7,541 nt of DNA from an uncultured Bacilli bacterium. Lineage in GTDB: Bacteria; Bacillota_I; Bacilli_A; RF39; UBA660. Made by a program: the position numbers and the translations under genes. The notes under the pieces are model-generated. The model saw only the letters and a program-made list of their open reading frames with translations. It was not told where the DNA came from and made no database searches. The DNA is taken from NCBI GenBank assembly GCA_947627525.1, contig CANQWJ010000060.1, positions 1 through 7,541 on the forward strand, written 5' to 3'. Shown piece after piece: positions 1-5,339 of this stretch; positions within the stretch are counted from its first letter, which is position 1; every line of letters starts with the position of its first letter.

Positions 1-80
1 TAACTGGTAAATTAGTTCCAAGAGAACCAAAGAACTTGGATTTTCCTAAAATTAAAAAATTGGAAGAAAAGAAAAAATAA
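1..80 (+). CDS. C-terminal end of an unidentified protein (partial)
   Basis: The frame starting at base 3 is open from the window edge to a TAA at 78-80, giving 25 residues that begin TGKLVPREP and end in a Lys/Glu-rich tail (KKLEEKKK). The other two forward frames have stops within the first 15 bases, and a terminator follows about 70 bases after the stop, as expected for a real gene end. The tail is charged and probably soluble. The fragment is too short for me to recognise a family, so no function is given. Confidence 0.55.
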   Translation, partial: TGKLVPREPKNLDFPKIKKLEEKKK

Positions 81-150
81 TACTTGTGAGTATGTATAAA
101 GTAATTTACTGAGCTACATAGGGATTAAAAGAATCTTACACGATACGAAA

Positions 151-190
151 GTACGGAGTCACTATTTTTTGTAGAACTTCGTGCTTTTTT
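151..190 (+). terminator. Rho-independent terminator of the upstream gene
   Basis: GTACGGAGT (151-159) pairs with ACTTCGTGC (176-184) over nine positions, two of them G-U, and CTA (162-164) can pair with TAG (172-174) inside it, leaving a T-rich loop. Six T follow at 185-190. It lies about 70 bases after the partial gene and before the exporter promoter, so it most likely ends the upstream transcript. CACGA (139-143) could pair with TCGTG (179-183) instead, and a small GATT/AATC hairpin (123-135) sits upstream, so a regulated leader cannot be excluded. Confidence 0.7.
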
Positions 191-191
191 A

Positions 192-218
192 TTATCTTAA
201 TATTCTTTATGATATACT
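192..218 (+). promoter_or_regulatory. Extended -10 promoter of the ABC exporter operon
   Basis: TGATATACT at 210-218 is an extended -10 element (TGn followed by TATACT, five of six to consensus). The best -35 is a poor TTATCT at 192-197 with a short 15-base spacer, so the TGn is likely to matter. The predicted start is near 225, giving a leader of about 50 bases. An alternative -10, TAGAAT at 223-228, has no good -35. Confidence 0.5.
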
Positions 219-262
219 TATATAGAATAAACTTTCTCTGTTATAAAAGAATTATTTAGTAT

Positions 263-267
263 AGGAG
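263..267 (+). promoter_or_regulatory. Ribosome binding site that fixes the ATPase start
   Basis: AGGAG lies 10 bases before ATG 278 but only 1 base before the in-frame GTG at 269. The spacing rules out GTG 269 and selects ATG 278 as the start. Confidence 0.75.
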
Positions 268-277
268 TGTGATAGAT

Positions 278-1261
278 ATGGCTATTATAGAAGTAAAAAA
301 ATTATCTAAAAATTTTAAAGTAAAAGTAAAAGAAAAAGGTTTAAAAAACAGTCTTAAAGCAATAATTAAACCAAAATATAAAATTGTAAGAGCAGTTAAA
401 AATATTAGTTTTGAAGTAGAGAAAGGGGAAATGATTGCTTTTATTGGACCAAATGGGGCTGGTAAGAGTACAACTATTAAGATGTTAACAGGTATTTTAT
501 ATCCCAATAATGGTTCTATTAAGGTTTTAGGAATTGATCCACAAAAAGAACGAAAAAAATTAGCTTATGAAATTGGTACTGTCTTTGGGCAAAAAGAACA
601 ATTATGGACACATTTAACACCATATGATAACTTTAAGTTTTTTGGTGCTATTTATGACATTCCTGAATCAAGAGTTGAAAAAAAGATAGAAGAGTTAAAG
701 ATGTTATTTGAATTAGACGATTTTATCAATACTCCTGTTCGTAACTTGAGTTTAGGTCAAAGAATTCGTTGTGAAATTGTTGCATCTTTAATTCATGAGC
801 CTAAAATATTATTTTTAGATGAACCAACAATTGGCTTAGACCCTGTCGTTAAAGAAAACATTAGAACTTTGATAAAAAGAATGAATAAAGAATATAAAAC
901 AACTGTCTTTTTGACAAGTCATGATGTATCAGATATTGAAAAACTTTGTAAAAGAGTAATTATTATTAATAATGGACAAGTTGTTCTAGATGATACAATG
1001 GAAAATTTGAAGTACCATTACTTGAATAAGAAAATTGTTGATGCCAAGATGAAAGAAAGAGTAAATTTAGATGATGAAGATGGTATAACTATTCTTAAAG
1101 ATAAAGGATATAACTTAAAGATTGAAGTTGATATTCAAAAAAGAAGTGTTGCCGATGCACTAAAACTTTTAAATCCCGATAATATTATTGATATAAATAT
1201 TTCTAATGTACCTCTAGAAGATATTATTAGTGATATTTATAAAAAAGAGGGAAAAGAGTGA
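278..1261 (+). CDS. ABC-2 type exporter ATP-binding protein (COG4586-like)
   Basis: This is the cytoplasmic ATPase that powers the two permeases encoded next to it. Reading 327 residues from ATG 278, the Walker A GPNGAGKST is at 57-65, the Q-loop Gln at 105, the signature LSLGQ at 157-161, Walker B ILFLDEP at 177-183, the D-loop GLD at 186-188 and the switch His at 215, so all catalytic motifs are intact. The lysine-rich extension before the nucleotide-binding core (about 12-37) and the extra C-terminal domain (about 245-327) are usual in the uncharacterised exporter family COG4586, whose partners are the two permease types found here. The stop overlaps the next start as GTGA, implying translational coupling. 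The substrate is unknown; drug, lipid or peptide export would fit. The longer reading from GTG 269 is disfavoured by the ribosome binding site. Confidence 0.92.
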   Translation: MAIIEVKKLSKNFKVKVKEKGLKNSLKAIIKPKYKIVRAVKNISFEVEKGEMIAFIGPNGAGKSTTIKMLTGILYPNNGSIKVLGIDPQKERKKLAYEIGTVFGQKEQLWTHLTPYDNFKFFGAIYDIPESRVEKKIEELKMLFELDDFINTPVRNLSLGQRIRCEIVASLIHEPKILFLDEPTIGLDPVVKENIRTLIKRMNKEYKTTVFLTSHDVSDIEKLCKRVIIINNGQVVLDDTMENLKYHYLNKKIVDAKMKERVNLDDEDGITILKDKGYNLKIEVDIQKRSVADALKLLNPDNIIDINISNVPLEDIISDIYKKEGKE

Positions 1262-2049
1262 GAAAGTATTTATTTATCTACAAATCCGAGATAATGAGTG
1301 AGTTACAATATGTATTCAATATTCTCATCGGTTTTATAGGATATGTCATCATATTGTTCATTTTTTTGAATTTGTGGAAGTATATCTATAATGATCCTAA
1401 TGAATTAATTAATGGTTATAACATGAATCAAATGATTTGGTATGTAATTATAACAGAAATATTATGGAGTTCTTTAGGTGGAAGAAAGTTATGTCGTAAG
1501 ATATGTGATGATGTTCGTGGTGGTAATATTGCTTACAACATAAATAAACCATATAGTTATATTGGTTACTCTCTTTTTAGTCATTTAGGATCTGCGACTA
1601 TTAGGGGAATACTATATATTATTTTAGGAATGATTTTAGGATTTATTTTCTTAGGTAGTTTTCCTAATTTAAATATTTTAAGTATATTAGCTGTCCTATT
1701 ATCAGGAATTCTTGCGACTGTTATAAGTACTCTTTTAATTATCTTTATCGGTTTACTAGCATTCATCATCGAAGACTCTAATCCCTTTTATTGGTTATAT
1801 AGTAAAGCTATGCTAGTGCTTGGTACCATTTTTCCAATTGAGTATTTTCCAAAAGTAATGCAACCAATTTTGAAGTATAGTCCAATATATGTTGTATCTT
1901 ATGGACCAGCCAAATTATTTGTTGAATTTTCTTGGACAAACTTTATAACAATTATTTTTTGGCAATTAATTTATATTTTAATTGCTTATGGTCTTTGTAC
2001 TATTCTTTATAAGAAAGGGGTGAAGAATTTAAATGTTAATGGTGGTTAA
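1258..2049 (+). CDS. ABC-2 type exporter permease, COG4587-like
   Basis: A 263-residue integral membrane protein starting at a GTG that overlaps the ATPase stop (GTGA); GAGGG at 1247-1251 is a good ribosome binding site. Hydrophobic segments lie at about 18-40, 59-75, 110-133, 139-172, 180-200 and 227-250, in line with a six-helix ABC-2 permease. The segment around 86-100 (DVRGGNIAYNINKPYSY) matches the pattern 'gxIAYxLxxPxxY' typical of one of the two permeases in the COG4586/4587/3694 exporters (ABC2_membrane_6-type). It should form a heterodimeric channel with the following permease and use the ATPase encoded before it. The assignment comes from motif memory and gene context; the substrate cannot be read from the sequence. 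Confidence 0.85.
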   Translation: MRKYLFIYKSEIMSELQYVFNILIGFIGYVIILFIFLNLWKYIYNDPNELINGYNMNQMIWYVIITEILWSSLGGRKLCRKICDDVRGGNIAYNINKPYSYIGYSLFSHLGSATIRGILYIILGMILGFIFLGSFPNLNILSILAVLLSGILATVISTLLIIFIGLLAFIIEDSNPFYWLYSKAMLVLGTIFPIEYFPKVMQPILKYSPIYVVSYGPAKLFVEFSWTNFITIIFWQLIYILIAYGLCTILYKKGVKNLNVNGG

Positions 2050-2827
2050 AAATCAATTAAAGATATCATGGTTATCTATTAAATATGCTTTAATTCGTGA
2101 AATGTTAAACAAAACGACTTTTTTAACTAATATTATTTTCATGGTTTTAAATAATGCTAGTTTTATTGTTCAATGGATAATTCTTTATTCTTTAAAAGAT
2201 AATGTTGGAGGATATACTTTTAAACAAGTATTATTACTTTGGGGAATTGCTTCTGGTACTTATGGTGTTGCTCATTTCTTCTTTAAAAAAGCTTTTAGTT
2301 TATCTGATACTATTAATACTGGAAAATTAGATTCTTATTTAGTCCAACCAAAGAATATTTTAATTTCAGCTATAACGACCGATATTGATACTTCAGCATT
2401 AGGAGATATGATTTATGCTTATATAACATTATTTATTTATGGAGTTACTTTACCTAACTTTTTATTGTTCACTTTCTTTTGTATAATTGGTGGAATCTTT
2501 TTAACAAGTATTTCAATCATTTTATCAAGTTTAAGTTTTTGGTTTAGTAAATCTGATATAATTGCTGATACTGGTAATGGTTTAATGACTAACTTTGCTA
2601 CTTATCCAGATGGTATCTTTAAAGGAATTGTTAAAATATTATTATTTACTCTAATACCAGTAGGTATAGTTAATTATATTCCTGTTAGAGTAATGGTAAA
2701 TTTTGATTTAGGTTCTTTTCTAATAGTTATTATGGCAACAATATTTATTGTCATATTGGCCTTTTTAGTATTTTATAAAGGTTTAAAAAAGTATTCTTCA
2801 AGTAATTTGATGATAGCAAAGATATAA
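2033..2827 (+). CDS. ABC-2 type exporter permease, COG3694-like
   Basis: A 264-residue membrane protein, the second and non-identical permease of the operon. Its start ATG overlaps the end of the previous gene by 17 bases. AAAGGGG (2014-2020) lies 12 bases upstream, which is slightly long; the next ATG (2039) would be 18 bases away, so 2033 is preferred. Hydrophobic segments occur at about 30-53, 65-82, 126-140, 143-168, 198-216 and 228-248. The motif GKLDSYLVQPKN (97-108) and the region YPDGIFKGIV...IPVGIVNYIPV (191-218) are characteristic of this permease family (ABC2_membrane_6 type). Together with the two upstream genes it makes a complete exporter; no substrate-binding protein or accessory gene is present, as expected for export. 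A terminator follows immediately. Confidence 0.86.
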   Translation: MLMVVKNQLKISWLSIKYALIREMLNKTTFLTNIIFMVLNNASFIVQWIILYSLKDNVGGYTFKQVLLLWGIASGTYGVAHFFFKKAFSLSDTINTGKLDSYLVQPKNILISAITTDIDTSALGDMIYAYITLFIYGVTLPNFLLFTFFCIIGGIFLTSISIILSSLSFWFSKSDIIADTGNGLMTNFATYPDGIFKGIVKILLFTLIPVGIVNYIPVRVMVNFDLGSFLIVIMATIFIVILAFLVFYKGLKKYSSSNLMIAKI

Positions 2828-2834
2828 AAATAAG

Positions 2835-2866
2835 AAAAAGATGTGAATTTTATTTCACACCTTTTT
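2835..2866. terminator. Bidirectional rho-independent terminator between convergent operons
   Basis: GTGAA (2843-2847) pairs with TTCAC (2854-2858) around a TTTTAT loop, extended by T2842-A2859, G2840-C2861 and a run of A (2835-2839) opposite a run of T (2862-2866). The A run serves as a T tail on the minus strand, so the hairpin works in both directions. It ends the exporter operon and overlaps the TAA stop (2865-2867) of the minus-strand anti-sigma gene. Confidence 0.8.
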
Positions 2867-3713
2867 ATTTTAGGTTTTCAATTATTTCGATTAGTTTTTC
2901 ACGAGTTACACGATTACTATGTAGAGAGTACACAATATTGTCATAAGTAAATATAGCAGTTTGCAAATTTGAATCATATCCCTTTGTATAAAAAGTTACA
3001 TCAACATCAAGATTTTTAGAATGATAAGTTTCTTCTAAAATCTTATCTCCTTCACAAGCTATTTCTTCTTCAACTGTTTTAAAGTCTCTTTCATCAGCGT
3101 ATTGAGTTAAGATTTTTGCTGTAAGATCAATATAACTACAATCATAACTATTTTCTTCAGAAATATACTTACAATTTTTATCAACATAATCATTCATATC
3201 AATACCTATATATACTCTTTTGGGTTTACCATATTTTTTAGTTTTTGCATCATAAGAAAAAGTGTCATAATCAACTTCTTTATCAAAATATTGTTCAAGA
3301 TTTAAAATATTGAAACCTAACATATTCTCTACTTCTCTGAATGTCATTTTTTCTGGTTCTTCAGGTTCTTCTACAATTACATAGTGACCATCTACTATAT
3401 TCTGTGTCTCTTGTATTTTAATATCATCTGGAACAATTTTGTTTCCAAATTTATTTTTAGAATCAACTACTGTTCCTTCTTCATCACCAAGACCAATTTT
3501 TAATGACCAATCTTTAATCAAGCCTTTAATTTCTTTGGCATAAACAAAAGATAGAGAAAAACCAGTTATAAGAACAGCTATAATAGCAAGATATGCCAAT
3601 TTAAACTTTCTTTTTTTAACTTCTTTATTAACAGTCATATTTAATATATTCCTTTCTAAATTATTAGAAACATTGATTTTTTTAAAAGCATTTATAAAAT
3701 TTTTATCCTTCAT
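2865..3713 (-). CDS. Single-pass membrane protein, probable anti-sigma factor (DUF4179/DUF4367-like)
   Basis: A 282-residue protein encoded directly after, and overlapping by 11 bases, the ECF sigma gene. The order suggests it holds that sigma factor at the membrane. Residues 1-36 are a charged cytoplasmic segment, 37-58 a single hydrophobic helix (LAYLAIIAVLITGFSLSFVYA), and the rest is predicted outside. An acidic, proline-containing hinge (VEEPEEPE, 114-121) precedes a C-terminal domain beginning MTFREVENMLGFNIL (123-137) and ending with a YSLHSN...REKLIEIIENLK pattern, which resembles DUF4367-type sensor domains. The HxxxCxxC zinc motif of classic ZAS anti-sigma factors is absent; the only Cys are 181, 192 and 220, all outside, where two could form a disulfide. 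An ideal AAGGAGG stands 9 bases before its ATG. The role comes from context and layout; the signal sensed is unknown. Confidence 0.75.
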   Translation of the reverse strand: MKDKNFINAFKKINVSNNLERNILNMTVNKEVKKRKFKLAYLAIIAVLITGFSLSFVYAKEIKGLIKDWSLKIGLGDEEGTVVDSKNKFGNKIVPDDIKIQETQNIVDGHYVIVEEPEEPEKMTFREVENMLGFNILNLEQYFDKEVDYDTFSYDAKTKKYGKPKRVYIGIDMNDYVDKNCKYISEENSYDCSYIDLTAKILTQYADERDFKTVEEEIACEGDKILEETYHSKNLDVDVTFYTKGYDSNLQTAIFTYDNIVYSLHSNRVTREKLIEIIENLK

Positions 3714-4185
3714 AGTTATATGCCTCCTTTAAAATTTCTTTCAATTGTTTCCTAGCACGAAGTAGTCTAACTTGAATATTTGATTCCGATATTTTTAATA
3801 TCGAAGATATTTCTTTTACTTTATATCCTTCATAATAATATAGATATAAGACAATACGATATTTTTTCGGTAACTTAAAAACAGCATCTAATATTTCATT
3901 ATGATCAACTTCCTCACCAATATTTTCTTCGCGATCTGTTAAAGCTGTTATTTTCTTTTTCCAACTTGATAAAATAAGATTTTTACATTCATTGATGGCT
4001 ACTCTAATTAGCCATTTTTTTATTTCTTTATCACTTTTTTCTAATAATTCATTATTTTTATATAGTTTAATAAACGTGTTTTGAACAACGTCATCACTAT
4101 CAGAAATGTTTTTAGTATAACTATAAGATAGACGATAAATATCGTTTTTATATAAATTGAATATTCTTATAAATTCATCATCCAT
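3703..4185 (-). CDS. ECF-type RNA polymerase sigma factor (sigma-70 family)
   Basis: A 160-residue sigma factor of the usual ECF length, directing RNA polymerase to a small regulon. Region 2 spans about 6-73, with DDVVQNTFIKLY (31-42) and the W-x-x-R-x-A-x-N pattern WLIRVAIN (58-65). Region 4 spans about 98-150 with LPKKYRIVLYLYYYEGY (105-121) and a helix-turn-helix EISSILKISESNIQVRLLRAR (125-145). Regions 1 and 3 are missing, as in ECF factors. The start ATG has GGAGGT 5 bases upstream. The next gene is a membrane protein that probably inhibits it, the standard sigma/anti-sigma layout. The predicted promoter has a housekeeping-type extended -10; I see no clear ECF-type AAC/CGTC self-promoter, so autoregulation is unproven. 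Its targets are unknown; the convergent exporter is a possible but untested one. Confidence 0.9.
   Translation of the reverse strand: MDDEFIRIFNLYKNDIYRLSYSYTKNISDSDDVVQNTFIKLYKNNELLEKSDKEIKKWLIRVAINECKNLILSSWKKKITALTDREENIGEEVDHNEILDAVFKLPKKYRIVLYLYYYEGYKVKEISSILKISESNIQVRLLRARKQLKEILKEAYNYEG
3723..3729 (-). promoter_or_regulatory. Ribosome binding site of the anti-sigma gene, inside the sigma gene
   Basis: On the minus strand AAGGAGG lies within the last codons of the sigma gene, 9 bases before the anti-sigma ATG. It is the strongest ribosome binding site in the window. Together with the 11-base overlap it implies that the inhibitor is made along with, and perhaps in excess of, the sigma factor. 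Confidence 0.75.
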
Positions 4186-4203
4186 AAACTACCTCCATGT
4201 ATT

Positions 4204-4215
4204 TGAAAGCTTTCA
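4204..4215. repeat. 12-base perfect palindrome at the sigma promoter start
   Basis: TGAAAGCTTTCA is its own reverse complement. It covers the transcription start predicted from the minus-strand extended -10 at 4218-4226 and lies about 8 bases upstream of the sigma ribosome binding site. It could be a repressor operator. With no loop it is a poor RNA hairpin. No known regulator can be named. Confidence 0.4.
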
Positions 4216-4217
4216 CT

Positions 4218-4226
4218 ATAATAACA
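4218..4226 (-). promoter_or_regulatory. Candidate extended -10 promoter of the sigma/anti-sigma operon
   Basis: Read on the minus strand this is TGT followed by TATTAT, an extended -10 with five of six consensus bases. No good -35 exists at 16-18 bases; TTGTAA (4245-4250) is 21 bases away. The predicted start is near 4211, giving a leader of about 25 bases before the sigma ATG. The flanking A/T tract could act as an UP element. Confidence 0.4.
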
Positions 4227-4340
4227 ATTTAAAAAAGAAAAATATTACAAAATATTAAAAAAATTTTTATATACATCATTATATATTTTAATAAATTTGA
4301 AAAAAATAATTATTTTAAAATTTATATAAAATTTTTATTG
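4221..4340. other. Extremely A/T-rich divergent spacer
   Basis: By hand count only 7 of 120 bases are G or C (about 6%). There are several phased-looking A and T runs and no open reading frame of note. It separates the divergent sigma and dinD promoters. Such tracts can be curved DNA, UP elements for both promoters, or sites for AT-binding nucleoid proteins; which of these applies cannot be told from sequence. Confidence 0.6.
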
Positions 4341-4366
4341 TCAAACATTTGTTTTAGTTATATAAT
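4338..4366 (+). promoter_or_regulatory. Promoter of dinD, near consensus
   Basis: TTGTCA (4338-4343) and TATAAT (4361-4366) are separated by exactly 17 bases, matching the housekeeping consensus at 11 of 12 positions. This is the best promoter in the window. The predicted start is near 4373 and the leader is about 55 bases. A strong promoter with a site inside its spacer is typical of a tightly repressed gene. Confidence 0.8.
4342..4355. promoter_or_regulatory. Probable LexA (SOS) box in the dinD promoter
   Basis: CAAACATTTGTTTT has the arms AAAC and GTTT separated by four bases. It agrees with the Bacillus-type LexA/DinR box CGAACRNRYGTTYC at 11 of 14 positions; the G and final C are replaced by A and T, and one R by T. 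It starts in the last bases of the -35 and fills most of the spacer, where binding would block polymerase. The SOS identity of the downstream gene supports it; in such AT-rich DNA the half sites could arise by chance. Confidence 0.55.
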
Positions 4367-4373
4367 GTTGATA

Positions 4374-4390
4374 GTTCACTAATAGTGGAC
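4374..4390. repeat. Inverted repeat at the dinD transcription start
   Basis: GTTCACT (4374-4380) and AGTGGAC (4384-4390) are inverted around AAT, with one G-T mismatch that is a G-U pair in RNA. It begins at the predicted start of the dinD transcript. It could be a second operator or a 5' hairpin that stabilises the message. There is no T run after it, so it is not a terminator. Confidence 0.45.
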
Positions 4391-4427
4391 AATGGTTATT
4401 AAGTAATGGATAGTGAGAGGTAGAGGT

Positions 4428-5255
4428 ATGAAAAATATAGAATATAATATAAAAACTTTTGAAAATATAAAACACATTGATAAAAATGGTAAAGAATTTT
4501 GGTATGCTCGCGAGTTAATGTTGGCCTTGGAATATACCAAATGGAGTAATTTTAATTTAATTATTAATAAAGCTAAAAATGCTTGTATAAGTAGTGATTT
4601 AGCGGTTATTGACCATTTTGCCGACGTCGGGAAAATGGTTGAAATAGGGTCTGGTGCTAAGAGAAAACAAAAGGATTATAGGCTAAGTAGATATGCATGT
4701 TATTTAATTGCACAAAATGGCGATAGTAGAAAAGAGAGTATTGCCCTTGCTCAAACTTATTTCGCCATCCAAACGCGAAAGCAAGAACTTAATGAAAAAG
4801 AATATAGTGAACTTTCTGAAGACGAAAAAAGATTTTATCAAAGAAATTTGACAAGAAAAGGGAATTATTCCTTAAATAAAGCAGCTAAAAAAGTCGGTGT
4901 AAAAAACTTTGATAAATTCCATAATTCTGGTTATAAAGGTTTATACAATGGGGAAACTGCTGATGACATTGCTAAGAGAAAGGGATTAAGATACCGTGAA
5001 GATATATTAGATAATATGGGTAGTGTAGAACTAGGAGCTAATATATTTAGAATAACGCAAACAGAATCATTACTAAATAAGCAAGTTGAAAATAGTGAAA
5101 AAGTAGCTATAAATACACATTATAAAGTAGGTAAAGCAGTTAGAAAAACAATAAAAGAACTAGGTGGAATAATGCCAGAAGATTTACCAACACCAGATAA
5201 AAGTCTTAAAGAATTAGAAAAAGAACAAAAAAACAATCTTTTGGAAAAGTTATGA
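4428..5255 (+). CDS. dinD: DNA-damage-inducible protein D
   Basis: A 275-residue protein that matches Escherichia coli DinD (about 274 residues) along its whole length. Recognisable blocks are LSRYACYLIAQNGD (86-99), QTYFAIQTRKQE (109-120), GYKGLYNG (168-175), MGSVELGANIFRITQTE (197-213) and VRKTIKELGGIMPEDLPTP (238-256). E. coli DinD is an SOS gene whose product has been reported to inhibit RecA-driven strand exchange in vitro; its cellular role is still poorly defined. ATG 4428 is chosen over the in-frame GTG 4413 because GAGAGG (4415-4420) is 7 bases before it and the length then equals the family's. A near-consensus promoter containing a LexA-like box lies upstream, and uvrB follows 84 bases later with no clear terminator between. 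Of 14 Arg codons 11 are AGA/AGG, unlike uvrB, which hints at acquisition by transfer. Confidence 0.92.
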   Translation: MKNIEYNIKTFENIKHIDKNGKEFWYARELMLALEYTKWSNFNLIINKAKNACISSDLAVIDHFADVGKMVEIGSGAKRKQKDYRLSRYACYLIAQNGDSRKESIALAQTYFAIQTRKQELNEKEYSELSEDEKRFYQRNLTRKGNYSLNKAAKKVGVKNFDKFHNSGYKGLYNGETADDIAKRKGLRYREDILDNMGSVELGANIFRITQTESLLNKQVENSEKVAINTHYKVGKAVRKTIKELGGIMPEDLPTPDKSLKELEKEQKNNLLEKL

Positions 5256-5282
5256 TTAACAATAATTGGTAATTATGTTTTC

Positions 5283-5311
5283 TTGTTTTATCGATAAATA
5301 AATGATAAAAT
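5283..5311 (+). promoter_or_regulatory. Extended -10 promoter of uvrB
   Basis: TTGTTT (5283-5288) and TAAAAT (5306-5311) are 17 bases apart, and TGA just before the -10 (5303-5305) makes it an extended -10. The predicted start is near 5318, a leader of about 22 bases. No GAAC-N4-GTTC-like LexA site is visible here, so damage control of uvrB, if any, might come from dinD read-through. Confidence 0.6.
5287..5298. repeat. 12-base perfect palindrome inside the uvrB promoter spacer
   Basis: TTTATCGATAAA is self-complementary and lies from the end of the -35 into the spacer, a typical repressor position. It does not match the LexA consensus. It is only 17% G+C, so chance occurrence is quite possible. 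Confidence 0.3.
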
Positions 5312-5339
5312 ATGTATGAATTTTTAGGGAGATGGGACT

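Noticed and set aside
93..113. Tiny open frame (6 codons, MYKVIY) in the leader
   Set aside because: No ribosome binding site and no regulatory codon run, so not supported as a leader peptide.
81..190. Known small RNA (6S, SRP RNA) or riboswitch
   Set aside because: The stretch is too short for 6S RNA, and no conserved SRP, preQ1, purine or c-di-GMP core sequence could be recognised.
269..277. Upstream GTG start (MID extension) for the ATPase gene
   Set aside because: The AGGAG ends only 1 base before it, too close for initiation; ATG 278 has a 10-base spacing.
256..507. Minus-strand open frame opposite the ATPase gene
   Set aside because: It is antisense to the Walker A region of a clear gene and shows no ribosome binding site; a shadow frame. 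The same applies to antisense frames at 1581-1769, 6348-6551 and 6879-7076 and the out-of-frame one at 6412-6636.
4413..4427. Upstream GTG start for dinD
   Set aside because: No ribosome binding site precedes it, the GAGAGG lies within the extension, and starting at ATG 4428 gives the family's normal length.
4186..4427. CRISPR array, attachment site or insertion sequence end in the divergent spacer
   Set aside because: No regularly spaced repeats, no tRNA fragment, and no transposase or long terminal inverted repeats were seen.
5262..5276. Inverted repeat ATAATT-GGT-AATTAT after dinD as a terminator
   Set aside because: The stem is all A/T with a 3-base loop and no adjacent T run, so it is too weak to call a terminator.
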